From Chitinivorax sp. PXF-14 (GTDB lineage Bacteria > Pseudomonadota > Gammaproteobacteria > Burkholderiales > SCOH01): DNA of 64,000 nucleotides. Of this stretch, positions 39,244 to 47,023 are shown in pieces. The position numbers and the translations under genes are program-made. Every line of letters starts with the position of its first letter. Within the stretch, counting starts at the first letter, position 1. The notes below the pieces were generated by a model that made no database searches, had not been told where the DNA came from, and saw nothing but the letters and a program-made list of their open reading frames with translations. The stretch covers positions 186,001-250,000 of the forward strand of contig NZ_JBFNXJ010000002.1 of NCBI RefSeq assembly GCF_040812015.1, written 5' to 3'.

Positions 39244-40149
39244 GTGGATAGTGCCCGCGACAAACGCACCGGCGACATCATCGACGCAGAGCAGCTTTGG
39301 GATTTGGAAGTCGTGGACAAGGAAGCCTACGAGTGCCCCGGATGCGGCATTCAGGTCTTCCCGGCTTCGTACCGGAAGAACATCAACAAGAAGCGCCCGT
39401 ACTTCACGCCGATGGACAACAAGCACATCCAGCCGTGCGGTGTCGATGGCGTGGAAAAGCTAGTCAAGAAGGCGAAGAGCGAGAAGGTCGGTACGCCCGA
39501 GGGCTTCCCCGTGCCATTTCCGAATCGACTTCGTTTTGATGAAGAGCGCCCGGTTACGGCTGGTGGGGATGTGACCGGCACTGGTGATGGCGCGGGCCGC
39601 ACGCGAACCCGCGCCAACGGTGAGCGCAGCGCGGCGTATCACGGTCACACGGTCAAGACCATCCGGCCGGTTTGCCGCGTCTTCATGGACTTCCCAAACG
39701 ACCGGGCACAGTTGCCGCTTGAAATTCCGGGTTGTCCCGGCACGACCTATGCGGGTGTGTTTCGTGGCCTTGGCTTCTTCGGGATCGAAGCGCAACAACC
39801 TCCGACGCGATTGTTCTGCGCTGCACTGCGTTGGGGCTCCGCAGTCGAGACGGATGTCTACATCGAGTGGGCATTGGATGCCGGCGAGTGGCCGAAGGGT
39901 GAGAAGCGCCCTACACGGTTCTACAAGGTTCGCGTGATGTGGGCTGAGTGGACCGACAGGCAGCGCAACACCTTGCGGGAGGAAATCGAGATCGCCAAAG
40001 ATGCGGTGAAGGGCAAGACCGGTCAGCCGGAGAAGGCTTGGCTGTTCTTCGTTGGCACTCAAGACGCTGAGGACGCGACCTTGTTCACCGTGAACCGCTA
40101 CCCCTTCATCTGCTGCCGCGTCGGCGAGATGATCTGGCCGCGCCGTTGA
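39244..40149 (+). CDS. CoiA-like cysteine-motif protein of unknown function
   Basis: A 301-residue protein. The N-terminal 66 residues contain C31-x2-C34 (YECPGCGIQVFP) and H61...C65 (MDNKHIQPCG), with RPYFTP between. This is the layout of the zinc-binding N-terminus seen in CoiA-family proteins. The remainder, rich in aromatic strands (WGSAVETDVYIEWALDAGEW, RFYKVRVMWAEWTDRQRNTL), is not recognised. The GTG at 39244 is chosen because GGAGG lies 6 bases upstream; the frame is open further 5' and an ATG at 39157 is an alternative without SD. It is divergent from the compact recombinase and ends 86 bases before the island's tRNA gene. A role in DNA uptake, defence or replication is possible but unproven. 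Confidence 0.5.
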   Translation: MDSARDKRTGDIIDAEQLWDLEVVDKEAYECPGCGIQVFPASYRKNINKKRPYFTPMDNKHIQPCGVDGVEKLVKKAKSEKVGTPEGFPVPFPNRLRFDEERPVTAGGDVTGTGDGAGRTRTRANGERSAAYHGHTVKTIRPVCRVFMDFPNDRAQLPLEIPGCPGTTYAGVFRGLGFFGIEAQQPPTRLFCAALRWGSAVETDVYIEWALDAGEWPKGEKRPTRFYKVRVMWAEWTDRQRNTLREEIEIAKDAVKGKTGQPEKAWLFFVGTQDAEDATLFTVNRYPFICCRVGEMIWPRR

Positions 40150-40172
40150 CGGGAAGCAACAGCACAAAGGAC

Positions 40173-40202
40173 TTCCACTCTCCAGCGAACTCTTGCTATA
40201 CT
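40173..40202 (+). promoter_or_regulatory. promoter of the island tRNA-Thr
   Basis: TTCCAC (40173-40178) and TATACT (40197-40202), spacing 18, followed by the GC-rich GCGAGG typical of stable-RNA discriminators. Confidence 0.65.
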
Positions 40203-40234
40203 GCGAGGCTGCACCGAACAAGGTTCGAGGCAAC

Positions 40235-40310
40235 GCCGATGTAGCTCAGTTGGTAGAGCAACGCACTCGTAACGCGTAGGTCACCAGTTCGATCCCGGTC
40301 ATCGGCACCA
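40235..40310 (+). tRNA. tRNA-Thr(CGT) carried by the island
   Basis: A complete 76-base cloverleaf including CCA: acceptor GCCGATG/CATCGGC, D arm GCTC/GAGC, anticodon loop CTCGTAA (anticodon CGT), T loop TTCGATC. Two pairs are broken by single changes: A31-C39 in the anticodon stem and A52-C62 in the T stem. The sequence differs from the split host gene, so it is not a simple duplication of it. It has its own promoter and terminator and can be expected to replace the interrupted host gene, though the mismatches may lower its activity. Confidence 0.88.
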
Positions 40311-40319
40311 ACTCCCGAA

Positions 40320-40350
40320 GGGGCTCTCCGTCAAAAGAGAGCCCCTTTCC
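40320..40350 (+). terminator. terminator of the island tRNA-Thr
   Basis: A GGGGCTCTC/GAGAGCCCC stem (40320-40328 with 40337-40345) followed by TTTCCTTTT. Confidence 0.85.
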
Positions 40351-40425
40351 TTTTGTGGCTCTGCTATGTCTGTCTCGACGCCCACGTACTCAACGGCTGA
40401 CGGATTGATCCGCACGACTTCCCCG

Positions 40426-40443
40426 TGGCACACTCATGGCACA
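40426..40443 (+). repeat. candidate integrase arm site, right (tandem TGGCACA)
   Basis: TGGCACACTCATGGCACA, matching the left site at 33685-33702 except for two bases in the middle and in the same orientation. Confidence 0.55.
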
Positions 40444-40560
40444 GCGGCTATGAAAACCTGCAATTCTGAGGGATAATGAAAACTTCAGTTGGTGCCGGAG
40501 GTCGTTGATTTCATTGATCCGGGCGAGTCCCAGATTATCACTGCCAACCCACTGAGGCTG

Positions 40561-40571
40561 ATTCGTAATGC
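40561..40571 (+). repeat. attR core
   Basis: ATTCGTAATGC, the second copy of the 11-base core, continuous with the 3' half of the host tRNA-Thr. Confidence 0.8.
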
Positions 40572-40606
40572 GAAGGTCGTAGGTTCGACTCCTATCATCG
40601 GCACCA
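40572..40606 (+). pseudogene. tRNA-Thr(CGT), 3' half, cut by the island
   Basis: Variable loop, T arm (GTAGG-TTCGACT-CCTAT), acceptor 3' strand CATCGGC, A and CCA. With the attR core and the fragment at 33572-33612 it reconstitutes one tRNA. It has no promoter of its own here. Confidence 0.92.
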
Positions 40607-40630
40607 TCCCTTGCTTGCCCTGACAGCATT

Positions 40631-40656
40631 AAAAAAGCCGCTCAATGCGGCTTTTT
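40631..40656. terminator. bidirectional terminator (host tRNA-Thr / Lrp gene)
   Basis: A-run, GCCGC-TCAAT-GCGGC stem, T-run. It serves the original tRNA-Thr on the plus strand and the Lrp/AsnC gene on the minus strand. Confidence 0.85.
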
Positions 40657-40701
40657 GCTTTTTTACCCGACTCATCCCGCTCATCGAGGGGCCGGTGAGG
40701 C

Positions 40702-41190
40702 TCAGGGTTCCAGCGATTCCTCCACCGGCAGGATCGTGGTGCGCTTCACGCCTTCGAGCGCGAAACTCGATTTCACGTCGAGCACACCGGGCTGCTTGAG
40801 CACCTTGTCCATGACGAAGCGCGAGAAGTGCTGCAGGTCGGTCACCATCACGCGCAACAAATAATCCATTTCACCGGTCATCGAATAACACTCGGTCACT
40901 TCGGGCCAATCGCGCACGGCCTGCTTGAAGGTATCGGTCGAGCTCTCGGCGCGCTTGTCGAGCGATACGTTGACGAAGGCCAGCAGGCCGAAGCCGAGCT
41001 TCTCCGGATTGAGGATGGCGGTGTAGTGGTCGATCACGCCTGTCTCTTCGAGCCGCTGCAGGCGGCGCAGGCATGGGGATGGCGACAAGGCTACGCGCTT
41101 GGCCAGTTCTACGTTGGAGATGCGTCCGTATTGTTGGAGGACTTCAAGGATGCGGCGGTCGATTTTGTCGAGCCTGATTCGCTTTGACAT
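40702..41190 (-). CDS. Lrp/AsnC-family transcriptional regulator
   Basis: A 162-residue amino-acid-responsive regulator. The N-terminal HTH (LDKIDRRILEVLQQYGRISN, VALSPSPCLRRLQRLEETGV) is followed by an alpha-beta RAM ligand domain (FVNVSLDKRAESSTDTFKQA, VTECYSMTGEMDYLLRVMV). It is divergent from the tyrosine-degradation cluster across a 155-base AT-rich gap, so phenylalanine or tyrosine as effector is a fair inference. The SD is weak (AAGAG). Confidence 0.92.
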   Translation of the reverse strand: MSKRIRLDKIDRRILEVLQQYGRISNVELAKRVALSPSPCLRRLQRLEETGVIDHYTAILNPEKLGFGLLAFVNVSLDKRAESSTDTFKQAVRDWPEVTECYSMTGEMDYLLRVMVTDLQHFSRFVMDKVLKQPGVLDVKSSFALEGVKRTTILPVEESLEP

Positions 41191-41345
41191 TTAATTGCTC
41201 TTTGTATTGCATTATTAGGCAAACGTTGCTTATTTTAATGCAAAGACAACAACTTTTGAAATCAAATATCCGAGCTTTGAGCGTACGATGTCTGGCATAA
41301 GCCTGCCTGAGCGGGCACCCACCCAGATGGACGGAGATACGCATC
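41191..41345. promoter_or_regulatory. AT-rich divergent control region of Lrp gene and hppD
   Basis: A markedly AT-rich stretch with partial dyads (GCATTATTAGGC / TTGCTTATTTTAATGCAA), suitable for Lrp-type binding. No confident -35/-10 pair was picked for either gene. Confidence 0.4.
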
Positions 41346-42461
41346 ATGACCACGTTGCAATTTGCACGCCCTCACGCCACGCCTGTATCCCTGTGGGATA
41401 ACCCGACCGGCACCGACGGCTTCGAGTTCGTCGAATACACGGCCCCCGACCCCAAACTGCTCGACGCGCTGTTCACCCAGCTCGGTTTCAAGGCTGTCGC
41501 CCGCCACCGCTCGAAAGACGTCACGTTATACCGCCAGGGCGATATCAATTTCATCGTCAATGCGGAAAAGGAGAGCTTCGCGCAATCTTTCGCCCGCGTG
41601 CACGGCCCTTCCGCCTGCGCCATGGCGTTTCGCGTGGCCGATGCGAAAAAGGCCTTCGACCGCGCCATCAGCTTAGGTGCCGAGCCGCACAACCAGCAGT
41701 ATGGCCCGATGGAGCTCAGCATCCCGGCGATCAAGGGTATCGGCGGCTGCCCGATCTACCTGGTTGACCGCTATGGCAGCCAGTCGATTTACGACGTGGA
41801 TTTTATCCCGCTCGACGACTCCGGTGGCGATGTTCCTGGCGTCGGCCTCACCTATATCGATCACCTGACCCACAATGTGCACCGTGGCCGCATGCACGTG
41901 TGGTCGTCATTTTACGAGAAATTGTTCAACTTCAAGGAAGTGCGCTACTTCGATATCGAAGGCAAGCTCACCGGGCTGAAGTCGCAGGCAATGACGAGCC
42001 CCTGCGGCAAGATCCGCATCCCGATCAACGAATCGTCGGACGACAAGAGCCAGATCGAGGAATTCCTGCATGCCTATAATGGAGAAGGCATCCAGCACAT
42101 TGCCTTGGGCACCAACGATATCCTCGCCACGATCGAGGGTTTGAAGGTGCGTGGCGTGAAGTTCCTCGACACCCCGGATACCTACTACGACATGGTCGAC
42201 CAGCGCGTGGCGGGCCATGGTGAAGATGTCGAACGCTTACGCCAGAACCGCATCCTGATCGACGGCGCACCGTCACAAGGCCAGGGCTACCTGCTGCAGA
42301 TCTTTACCGAAACCGTAATCGGGCCGATCTTCTTCGAGATCATCCAGCGCAAGGGCAACGAGGGCTTCGGCGAAGGCAATTTCAAGGCCCTGTTCGACTC
42401 GATCGAGCTCGACCAGATTCGTCGCGGTGTGCTCGACGACCCATCGACCAAGGCCGCCTGA
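41346..42461 (+). CDS. hppD: 4-hydroxyphenylpyruvate dioxygenase
   Basis: Converts 4-hydroxyphenylpyruvate to homogentisate with O2 in tyrosine catabolism. The 371-residue product has two VOC-type domains. Iron ligands are His in TYIDHLTHNVHRGRM, His in EGIQHIALGTNDI and Glu in IGPIFFEIIQRKGNEGFGEG, the conserved C-terminal block. GGAG lies 10 bases before the ATG. It is first of five plus-strand genes, with phhA starting 18 bases later. Confidence 0.97.
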   Translation: MTTLQFARPHATPVSLWDNPTGTDGFEFVEYTAPDPKLLDALFTQLGFKAVARHRSKDVTLYRQGDINFIVNAEKESFAQSFARVHGPSACAMAFRVADAKKAFDRAISLGAEPHNQQYGPMELSIPAIKGIGGCPIYLVDRYGSQSIYDVDFIPLDDSGGDVPGVGLTYIDHLTHNVHRGRMHVWSSFYEKLFNFKEVRYFDIEGKLTGLKSQAMTSPCGKIRIPINESSDDKSQIEEFLHAYNGEGIQHIALGTNDILATIEGLKVRGVKFLDTPDTYYDMVDQRVAGHGEDVERLRQNRILIDGAPSQGQGYLLQIFTETVIGPIFFEIIQRKGNEGFGEGNFKALFDSIELDQIRRGVLDDPSTKAA

Positions 42462-42479
42462 GCGGCGCGGAGGCGAGCC

Positions 42480-43340
42480 ATGATCAAGCCGGAAAACCCG
42501 CTACGTGGCGACTACAGCCAGATGCGGCCCGACTACACGGTCGATCAACAATGGGAGCGCTACACGCCCGAGCAGCATGCGCTGTACCGCCGCCTGTTCG
42601 AGCGACAGATAAGCAAGCTGCCCGGTTACGCGGTGGACGAATTCATCGCGGGGGCACAGCGCCTGTCGTCCGACGGCATCCCGCGCTTTGACGACGCCAA
42701 CGAGATACTGGCCCGCGCCACCGGCTGGCAGATCGTCGCGGTGCCCGGCCTGGTGCCTGACGATGTGTTCTTCACCCACCTGGCCCACCGGCGTTTTCCG
42801 GTCACCGTCTGGCTGCGCGAGCCGGCCGAGTTCGACTACATCGTCGAGCCCGACGTATTCCACGATTTCTTTGGCCACGTCCCGCTGCTGCTGAACCCGG
42901 TATTTGCCGACCATTTGCAGGAATATGGCAGGGGTGGCCTGAAAGCGATGGGGCTCGACGCCGTTGGCTTCCTCGCCAGGCTTTACTGGTACACCGTCGA
43001 GTTCGGCCTGATCCTGACCGACAAGGGGCTGCGCACCTATGGCGCGGGCATTCTCTCCTCGGGCGGTGAGATCATCCATTGCATCGACAGCCCACGGCCG
43101 CATCGCGTGAAATTCGATCTGATGCGCGTGATGCAGACCGAGTACCGCATCGACCGCTACCAGGATACATATTTCGTCATCGACAGTTACGAGCAGCTGT
43201 TCGAAGAGACTGCGCCCGATTTCACGCCGCTCTATGAAAAACTGAAGACGCTGCCTGCCATCGACCCGAGCCACGTACTGCCCGGCGATACCCTTGTCAG
43301 CAATGTCAACCCTGTAGACCAGAGAAGGCAGGCCGCATGA
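42480..43340 (+). CDS. phhA: phenylalanine-4-hydroxylase
   Basis: A monomeric pterin- and iron-dependent enzyme converting phenylalanine to tyrosine. The 286-residue product contains the iron-binding HH pair in PDVFHDFFGHVPLLLNP and the Glu in YWYTVEFGLI, plus the pterin region. GGAGG lies before the ATG. Its TGA overlaps the hmgA ATG (ATGA), showing coupling. A pterin recycling gene (phhB) is not seen in the window. Confidence 0.97.
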   Translation: MIKPENPLRGDYSQMRPDYTVDQQWERYTPEQHALYRRLFERQISKLPGYAVDEFIAGAQRLSSDGIPRFDDANEILARATGWQIVAVPGLVPDDVFFTHLAHRRFPVTVWLREPAEFDYIVEPDVFHDFFGHVPLLLNPVFADHLQEYGRGGLKAMGLDAVGFLARLYWYTVEFGLILTDKGLRTYGAGILSSGGEIIHCIDSPRPHRVKFDLMRVMQTEYRIDRYQDTYFVIDSYEQLFEETAPDFTPLYEKLKTLPAIDPSHVLPGDTLVSNVNPVDQRRQAA

Positions 43341-44464
43341 GAAAGTGGATCCAGTTCCCCAAGTCGGAAGGCAGCCATTCAAAACAGGCGCATTGCGATC
43401 TGCCCGCCGGCAGCTACGAGCGGGAAATGGGCAAGGAAGGCTTCTTCGGCCCTGCCTGCCATTTCCACCACGCCCATCCGCCAACCGGCTGGAGCGCGTT
43501 CGATGGCCCGCTGCAGCCCCATGCATTCGATCTGAACGAGCTGGCGCAGACTGGGCGCACCCCCTGGGATGCCCACCCGCTGTTCCACAACAACGACACC
43601 CGCATCCGATACTGGCAATGCAGCCAGGCGATGGACCAGCTGGTGCGCAATGCGGACGGCGATGAGCTGCTGTTCGTGCACGTCGGGGCCGGCGAGCTGT
43701 TTTGCGACTGGGGCCACCTGAGCTATCGCGACGGAGACTACATCGTGCTGCCACGCGGCACGCTGTGGCGCATCGAGCCCACCGAGCCGACGCAGCTGAT
43801 GCTGGTCGAGGCCACACAGAGCAGCTACCAGTTGCCGGACAAAGGGCTGGTGGGGCCGCACGCGATCTTCGACCCGACGGCACTCGATACCCCGGCCATC
43901 GACGACGCCTTCCTCGCCCAGCAGGGGGAACACGAGACGCGCGTGTTGGTGAAGCGGCGCGGCCAGCTGTCCACCCTCACCTACCCGTTCAATCCGCTCG
44001 ATGCCGTGGGCTGGCATGGCGACCTCGTGGCCTGCCGGATCAACTGGCGCGACATCCGCCCGCTGATGAGCCACCGTTACCATCTGCCACCATCGGCGCA
44101 CACCACCTTCGTCGCACGCAACTTCATCGTCTGCACCTTCGTGCCCCGGCCGATCGAGAGCGACCCCGGCGCGCTCAAAGTGCCGTTCTACCACAGCAAC
44201 GACGATTTCGATGAGCTGATCCTCTATCACCGTGGCAGCTTCTTCAGCCGCGACAACATCAAGCCCGGCATGATGACGCTGCACCCCAACGGCTTCACCC
44301 ACGGCCCGCATCCCGAGGCATTCGAGATCGGGCAGAAAGCCGCGCGCAGCGAGACCGACGAGGTGGCGGTGATGATCGACACGCGCTACCCGCTGGACAT
44401 CGATACGGGCGCGGCATCCGTCGAGAGGCCGGATTACGTCCACTCCTGGAAACCCAAGACATAG
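43337..44464 (+). CDS. hmgA: homogentisate 1,2-dioxygenase
   Basis: Opens the homogentisate ring to maleylacetoacetate. The 375-residue length corresponds to the shorter bacterial form. Cupin-like blocks are visible: ELLFVHVGAGELFCDWGHLS, FYHSNDDFDELILYHRGSFF and MMTLHPNGFTHGPHPEAFE, whose His and Glu residues bind iron. Translation is coupled to phhA. Confidence 0.94.
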   Translation: MRKWIQFPKSEGSHSKQAHCDLPAGSYEREMGKEGFFGPACHFHHAHPPTGWSAFDGPLQPHAFDLNELAQTGRTPWDAHPLFHNNDTRIRYWQCSQAMDQLVRNADGDELLFVHVGAGELFCDWGHLSYRDGDYIVLPRGTLWRIEPTEPTQLMLVEATQSSYQLPDKGLVGPHAIFDPTALDTPAIDDAFLAQQGEHETRVLVKRRGQLSTLTYPFNPLDAVGWHGDLVACRINWRDIRPLMSHRYHLPPSAHTTFVARNFIVCTFVPRPIESDPGALKVPFYHSNDDFDELILYHRGSFFSRDNIKPGMMTLHPNGFTHGPHPEAFEIGQKAARSETDEVAVMIDTRYPLDIDTGAASVERPDYVHSWKPKT

Positions 44465-44534
44465 GCAGGGCCCGCAGTGGCCCGTGGGCCTCACGGGGCA
44501 ATGCCCCCGGCCCGACCAGAACGGAGATACCCGA

Positions 44535-45533
44535 TTGAAACTCGCAACCCTCAAAGCCGGCGGCCGCGACGGCACGCTGGTCGTGGTCAGCCGTGACCTG
44601 AAACATGCAGTGACGGTCCCCGCCATTGCCGCCACCCTGCAGGCGGCACTCGATGGCTGGGCGCAGTGCGAAACGCCCCTGCGCGCCGTCTATGCTGCGC
44701 TGAACGAGCAGCGCGCCGACGGCGCGTTCGATTTTGACCCGGCGCAATGCGCCTCGCCCCTGCCGCGCGCCTATCAATGGGCCGATGGCTCGGCCTACGT
44801 CAACCACGTGGAGCTGGTGCGCAAGGCTCGTGGCGCCGAGATGCCGCCCGAGTTCTGGACCGACCCGCTGATGTATCAGGGTGGCTCGGACAGCTTTCTC
44901 GGCCCGCGCGACCCGATCACCGTGCGCGACACCACTTGGGGTGTGGACCTGGAGGGCGAAGTCGCGGTCATCACCGGCGACGTCGCCATGGGTGCCAGCA
45001 CCAGCCAGGCAGCGTCGGCCATCCGCCTGCTGATGCTGGTCAACGACGTCACGCTGCGCAACCTGATCCCGGCGGAGCTCGCCAAGGGTTTCGGCTTCTT
45101 CCAGTCCAAGCCGGCCACGGCCTTCTCGCCTGTTGCCATCACCCCGGACGAACTCGGCGCCGACTGGCAGGGCTGCAAGGTCCACCTGCCGCTGACCGTG
45201 ACCGTACGCGGGGCGCCGTTCGGGCAGCCAGAATGCGGCGTGGACATGGTGTTTAACTTTGCAAGCCTGATCGCCCACGTCGCCAGGACACGCGAACTCG
45301 GTGCCGGCTCGATCATCGGCTCCGGCACGATCTCCAATGTCGACCGCAGCCGTGGCTCGGCCTGCATCGTGGAACGCCGCATGCTGGAGATTCTCGCCAG
45401 CGGCAAGCCGGCCACGCCCTATCTGGACTACGGCGATCAGATCAGCATCGAGATGTTCGGCCGTGACGGGCAATCGATTTTCGGTTCGATCGAACAGGCC
45501 GTTGCCCCCTACCCCGCAGCAGGCAACGGCTAG
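44535..45533 (+). CDS. fahA: fumarylacetoacetase (short FAH type)
   Basis: Hydrolyses fumarylacetoacetate to fumarate and acetoacetate, the last step of the pathway. The 332-residue enzyme shows the FAH-fold metal block TWGVDLEGEVAVITGDV and GSGTISNVDRSRGSACIVE near the C-terminus. The start codon is TTG at 44535, preferred because GGAG lies 8 bases upstream and the product then begins LKLATLKAGGRDG as in relatives; the frame is open further back without a ribosome site. Confidence 0.93.
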   Translation: MKLATLKAGGRDGTLVVVSRDLKHAVTVPAIAATLQAALDGWAQCETPLRAVYAALNEQRADGAFDFDPAQCASPLPRAYQWADGSAYVNHVELVRKARGAEMPPEFWTDPLMYQGGSDSFLGPRDPITVRDTTWGVDLEGEVAVITGDVAMGASTSQAASAIRLLMLVNDVTLRNLIPAELAKGFGFFQSKPATAFSPVAITPDELGADWQGCKVHLPLTVTVRGAPFGQPECGVDMVFNFASLIAHVARTRELGAGSIIGSGTISNVDRSRGSACIVERRMLEILASGKPATPYLDYGDQISIEMFGRDGQSIFGSIEQAVAPYPAAGNG

Positions 45534-45586
45534 CACGGCGGCAGATGGCCCGCGGCGGCGTGCAGATCAGACTCGAAAGATTGCCC

Positions 45587-46231
45587 ATGGAGCTCTACAC
45601 CTATTTTCGTTCTTCGGCCGCCTATCGCGTTAGGATCGTGCTCGGGCTGAAAGGCATCACCGCCGAGCAGCACGCCATACACCTGGTGCGAGATGGCGGC
45701 GAGCAGCATCGCGAGGATTACAAGGCGCTCAACCCGAGCCAGCTGGTCCCCACCCTGCTCGACGACGGGCAGGCGATCACGCAGTCGCTGGCGATCTGCG
45801 AGTATCTCGAAGAACGCTATCCGCAACCGCCGCTGCTGCCGCCCGATGCCCTGGGGCGGGCGCGGGTGCGCAGCCTGGCGCTGACCGTCGCCTGCGACAT
45901 GCATCCGCTCAACAATCTCAGGGTGTTGCAATATCTGGGCAATCAACTCCATATCGCCGACGATGCCAGGAATCAGTGGTATCGGCACTGGATGGAAACA
46001 GGCTTGCAGGCACTGGAAACCATGCTGGCGAAAAGCGCCGAGACGGGCCGCTTCTGCCATGGCGATACGCCCACGCTGGCCGACATCTGTCTGGTGCCTC
46101 AACTCTACAATGCGCGGCGCTATGCGATTGATTTGACACCCTATCCGACGCTGCTCGACGTCGACGCGGCCTGTTGCGCGCTGCCGGCGTTTGCACAAGC
46201 GGCCCCCGAGCGGCAGCCCGATGCGGCATGA
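45587..46231 (+). CDS. maiA: maleylacetoacetate isomerase
   Basis: A zeta-class GST of 214 residues isomerising maleylacetoacetate to fumarylacetoacetate with glutathione. The active-site motif SSAAYRVRIVLGLKGI (residues about 8-23) and the cis-Pro block NPSQLVPTLLDDGQAITQSL are diagnostic. The ATG at 45587 is selected by homology; GAAAG precedes it. It is the last gene of the cluster, so all enzymes from phenylalanine to acetoacetate are encoded here except the tyrosine aminotransferase. Confidence 0.95.
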   Translation: MELYTYFRSSAAYRVRIVLGLKGITAEQHAIHLVRDGGEQHREDYKALNPSQLVPTLLDDGQAITQSLAICEYLEERYPQPPLLPPDALGRARVRSLALTVACDMHPLNNLRVLQYLGNQLHIADDARNQWYRHWMETGLQALETMLAKSAETGRFCHGDTPTLADICLVPQLYNARRYAIDLTPYPTLLDVDAACCALPAFAQAAPERQPDAA

Positions 46232-46399
46232 GGGACTTGGCTTGGTCGAGGCGGATCAACCCCGTGACTGTCGAATCTCTTTACACAAATCTAGAAATAA
46301 CATTAACAATCACATATATAAATTTGTTTATTTTATGATTTTTTAAATTGGCATTTTTATTGCTGTTGGGTGATGGTCGTCCACACTTGAGCGTCCACC
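46232..46399 (+). promoter_or_regulatory. AT-rich leader before the secreted barrel gene
   Basis: This gap is strongly AT-rich (for example CATATATAAATTTGTTTATT), unlike the surroundings. It probably holds the promoter of the next gene and may mark a horizontally gained segment. No single -35/-10 pair is clear. Confidence 0.4.
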
Positions 46400-46951
46400 A
46401 TGAAAATGTCGAGTTTCACCCGTACCCTGTTGTTGATTTCTGTCTCGAGCCTGTCGCTTCAAACCTATGCAGCCAACAACTGTCAGGCCCTGCTGGGGCT
46501 GATCAGGCTGGACGCGGACGCCACCTGCACCATCACCACCGCCTACCCTGGCAACGCCTATCTGGGCGCACCGGGGACCTGCTTCAAAGCACGCATCACG
46601 GGCTTGGGCAGCGGATATGCGGGCCTCACCAGCGAAACCGTGTTCGGTGTCGACCAAGGGCATACCGCCATGCCCAGCGGCGCAATCGAAAACAATGTGC
46701 AGCCGATTCCCGATGGCAGCCCCGTCCCGTTTACGCGTCGATTCATCACCGGCCGGACCGTGATCCGGACAGCCGCAGGCAACCTCTACTCCGCCGATGC
46801 AGGCGTGGTGTCGTCCAGCGGCACGGCAGAGCAAGCCGTCATTACCGGGGGTACGGGCAAATACGCCGGTGCGACCGGCTATATCTATGCACTGGGCAAC
46901 TATATCGGCCAATGGGGCACCTATCTGGGACAGCTGTGCCTAGCCGGCTGA
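46400..46951 (+). CDS. small secreted protein, possibly allene-oxide-cyclase/dirigent-like barrel
   Basis: A 183-residue exported protein. The signal peptide (FTRTLLLISVSSLSLQTYA) is followed by a Gly/Thr-rich beta-strand sequence. The segment VIRTAAGNLYSADAGVVSSS, followed by AVITGGTGKYAGATGYIYAL, resembles the GGTGxYxxATG turn of allene-oxide-cyclase and dirigent-type barrels. Two Cys early (NNCQALL, ATCTITT), a third (GTCFKAR) and a last (GQLCLAG) could form two disulfides. The function is unknown. ATGs at 46400 and 46406 are both possible and no SD is evident. Confidence 0.6.
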   Translation: MKMSSFTRTLLLISVSSLSLQTYAANNCQALLGLIRLDADATCTITTAYPGNAYLGAPGTCFKARITGLGSGYAGLTSETVFGVDQGHTAMPSGAIENNVQPIPDGSPVPFTRRFITGRTVIRTAAGNLYSADAGVVSSSGTAEQAVITGGTGKYAGATGYIYALGNYIGQWGTYLGQLCLAG

Positions 46952-46974
46952 TCGCAGCGCACACCCATGCAAAC

Positions 46975-47006
46975 AAAAAAACCCGGAATCGCTTCCGGGT
47001 TTTTTG
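46975..47006. terminator. bidirectional terminator
   Basis: AAAAAACCCGGAA-TCGC-TTCCGGGTTTTTT, a perfect 13-bp stem with A and T runs, placed between the convergent secreted-protein and peroxiredoxin genes. Confidence 0.92.
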
Positions 47007-47023
47007 TGCCGATCGGGTCGGGA

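Larger units (their letters stand above)
40311..40560 (+). other. non-coding right end of the island
   Basis: No gene seen. It holds the tRNA terminator and the right arm-type repeat. A frame on the minus strand here is only the familiar antisense reading of tRNA sequence. Confidence 0.6.
33602..40571 (+). mobile_element. genomic island of about 7 kb integrated in tRNA-Thr(CGT)
   Basis: Bounded by an 11-base identity (ATTCGTAATGC) at 33602-33612 and 40561-40571, which is the anticodon loop and 3' stem of the target tRNA. Inside are an integrase next to the left end, an overlapping regulator-like gene, a II/X-type phage replication protein, an excisionase-like protein, an AbrB-type protein, a second short recombinase, a CoiA-like protein and a full tRNA-Thr(CGT). 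The coding regions are visibly richer in A/T than the flanks. No capsid, Zot, relaxase or antibiotic gene is seen. It could be a satellite of a filamentous phage, a decayed prophage or an integrative plasmid. Confidence 0.85.

Noticed and set aside
40390-40629. Minus-strand frame reading GADDRSRTYDLRITN
   Set aside because: This is the familiar false ORF produced by antisense translation of tRNA sequence.
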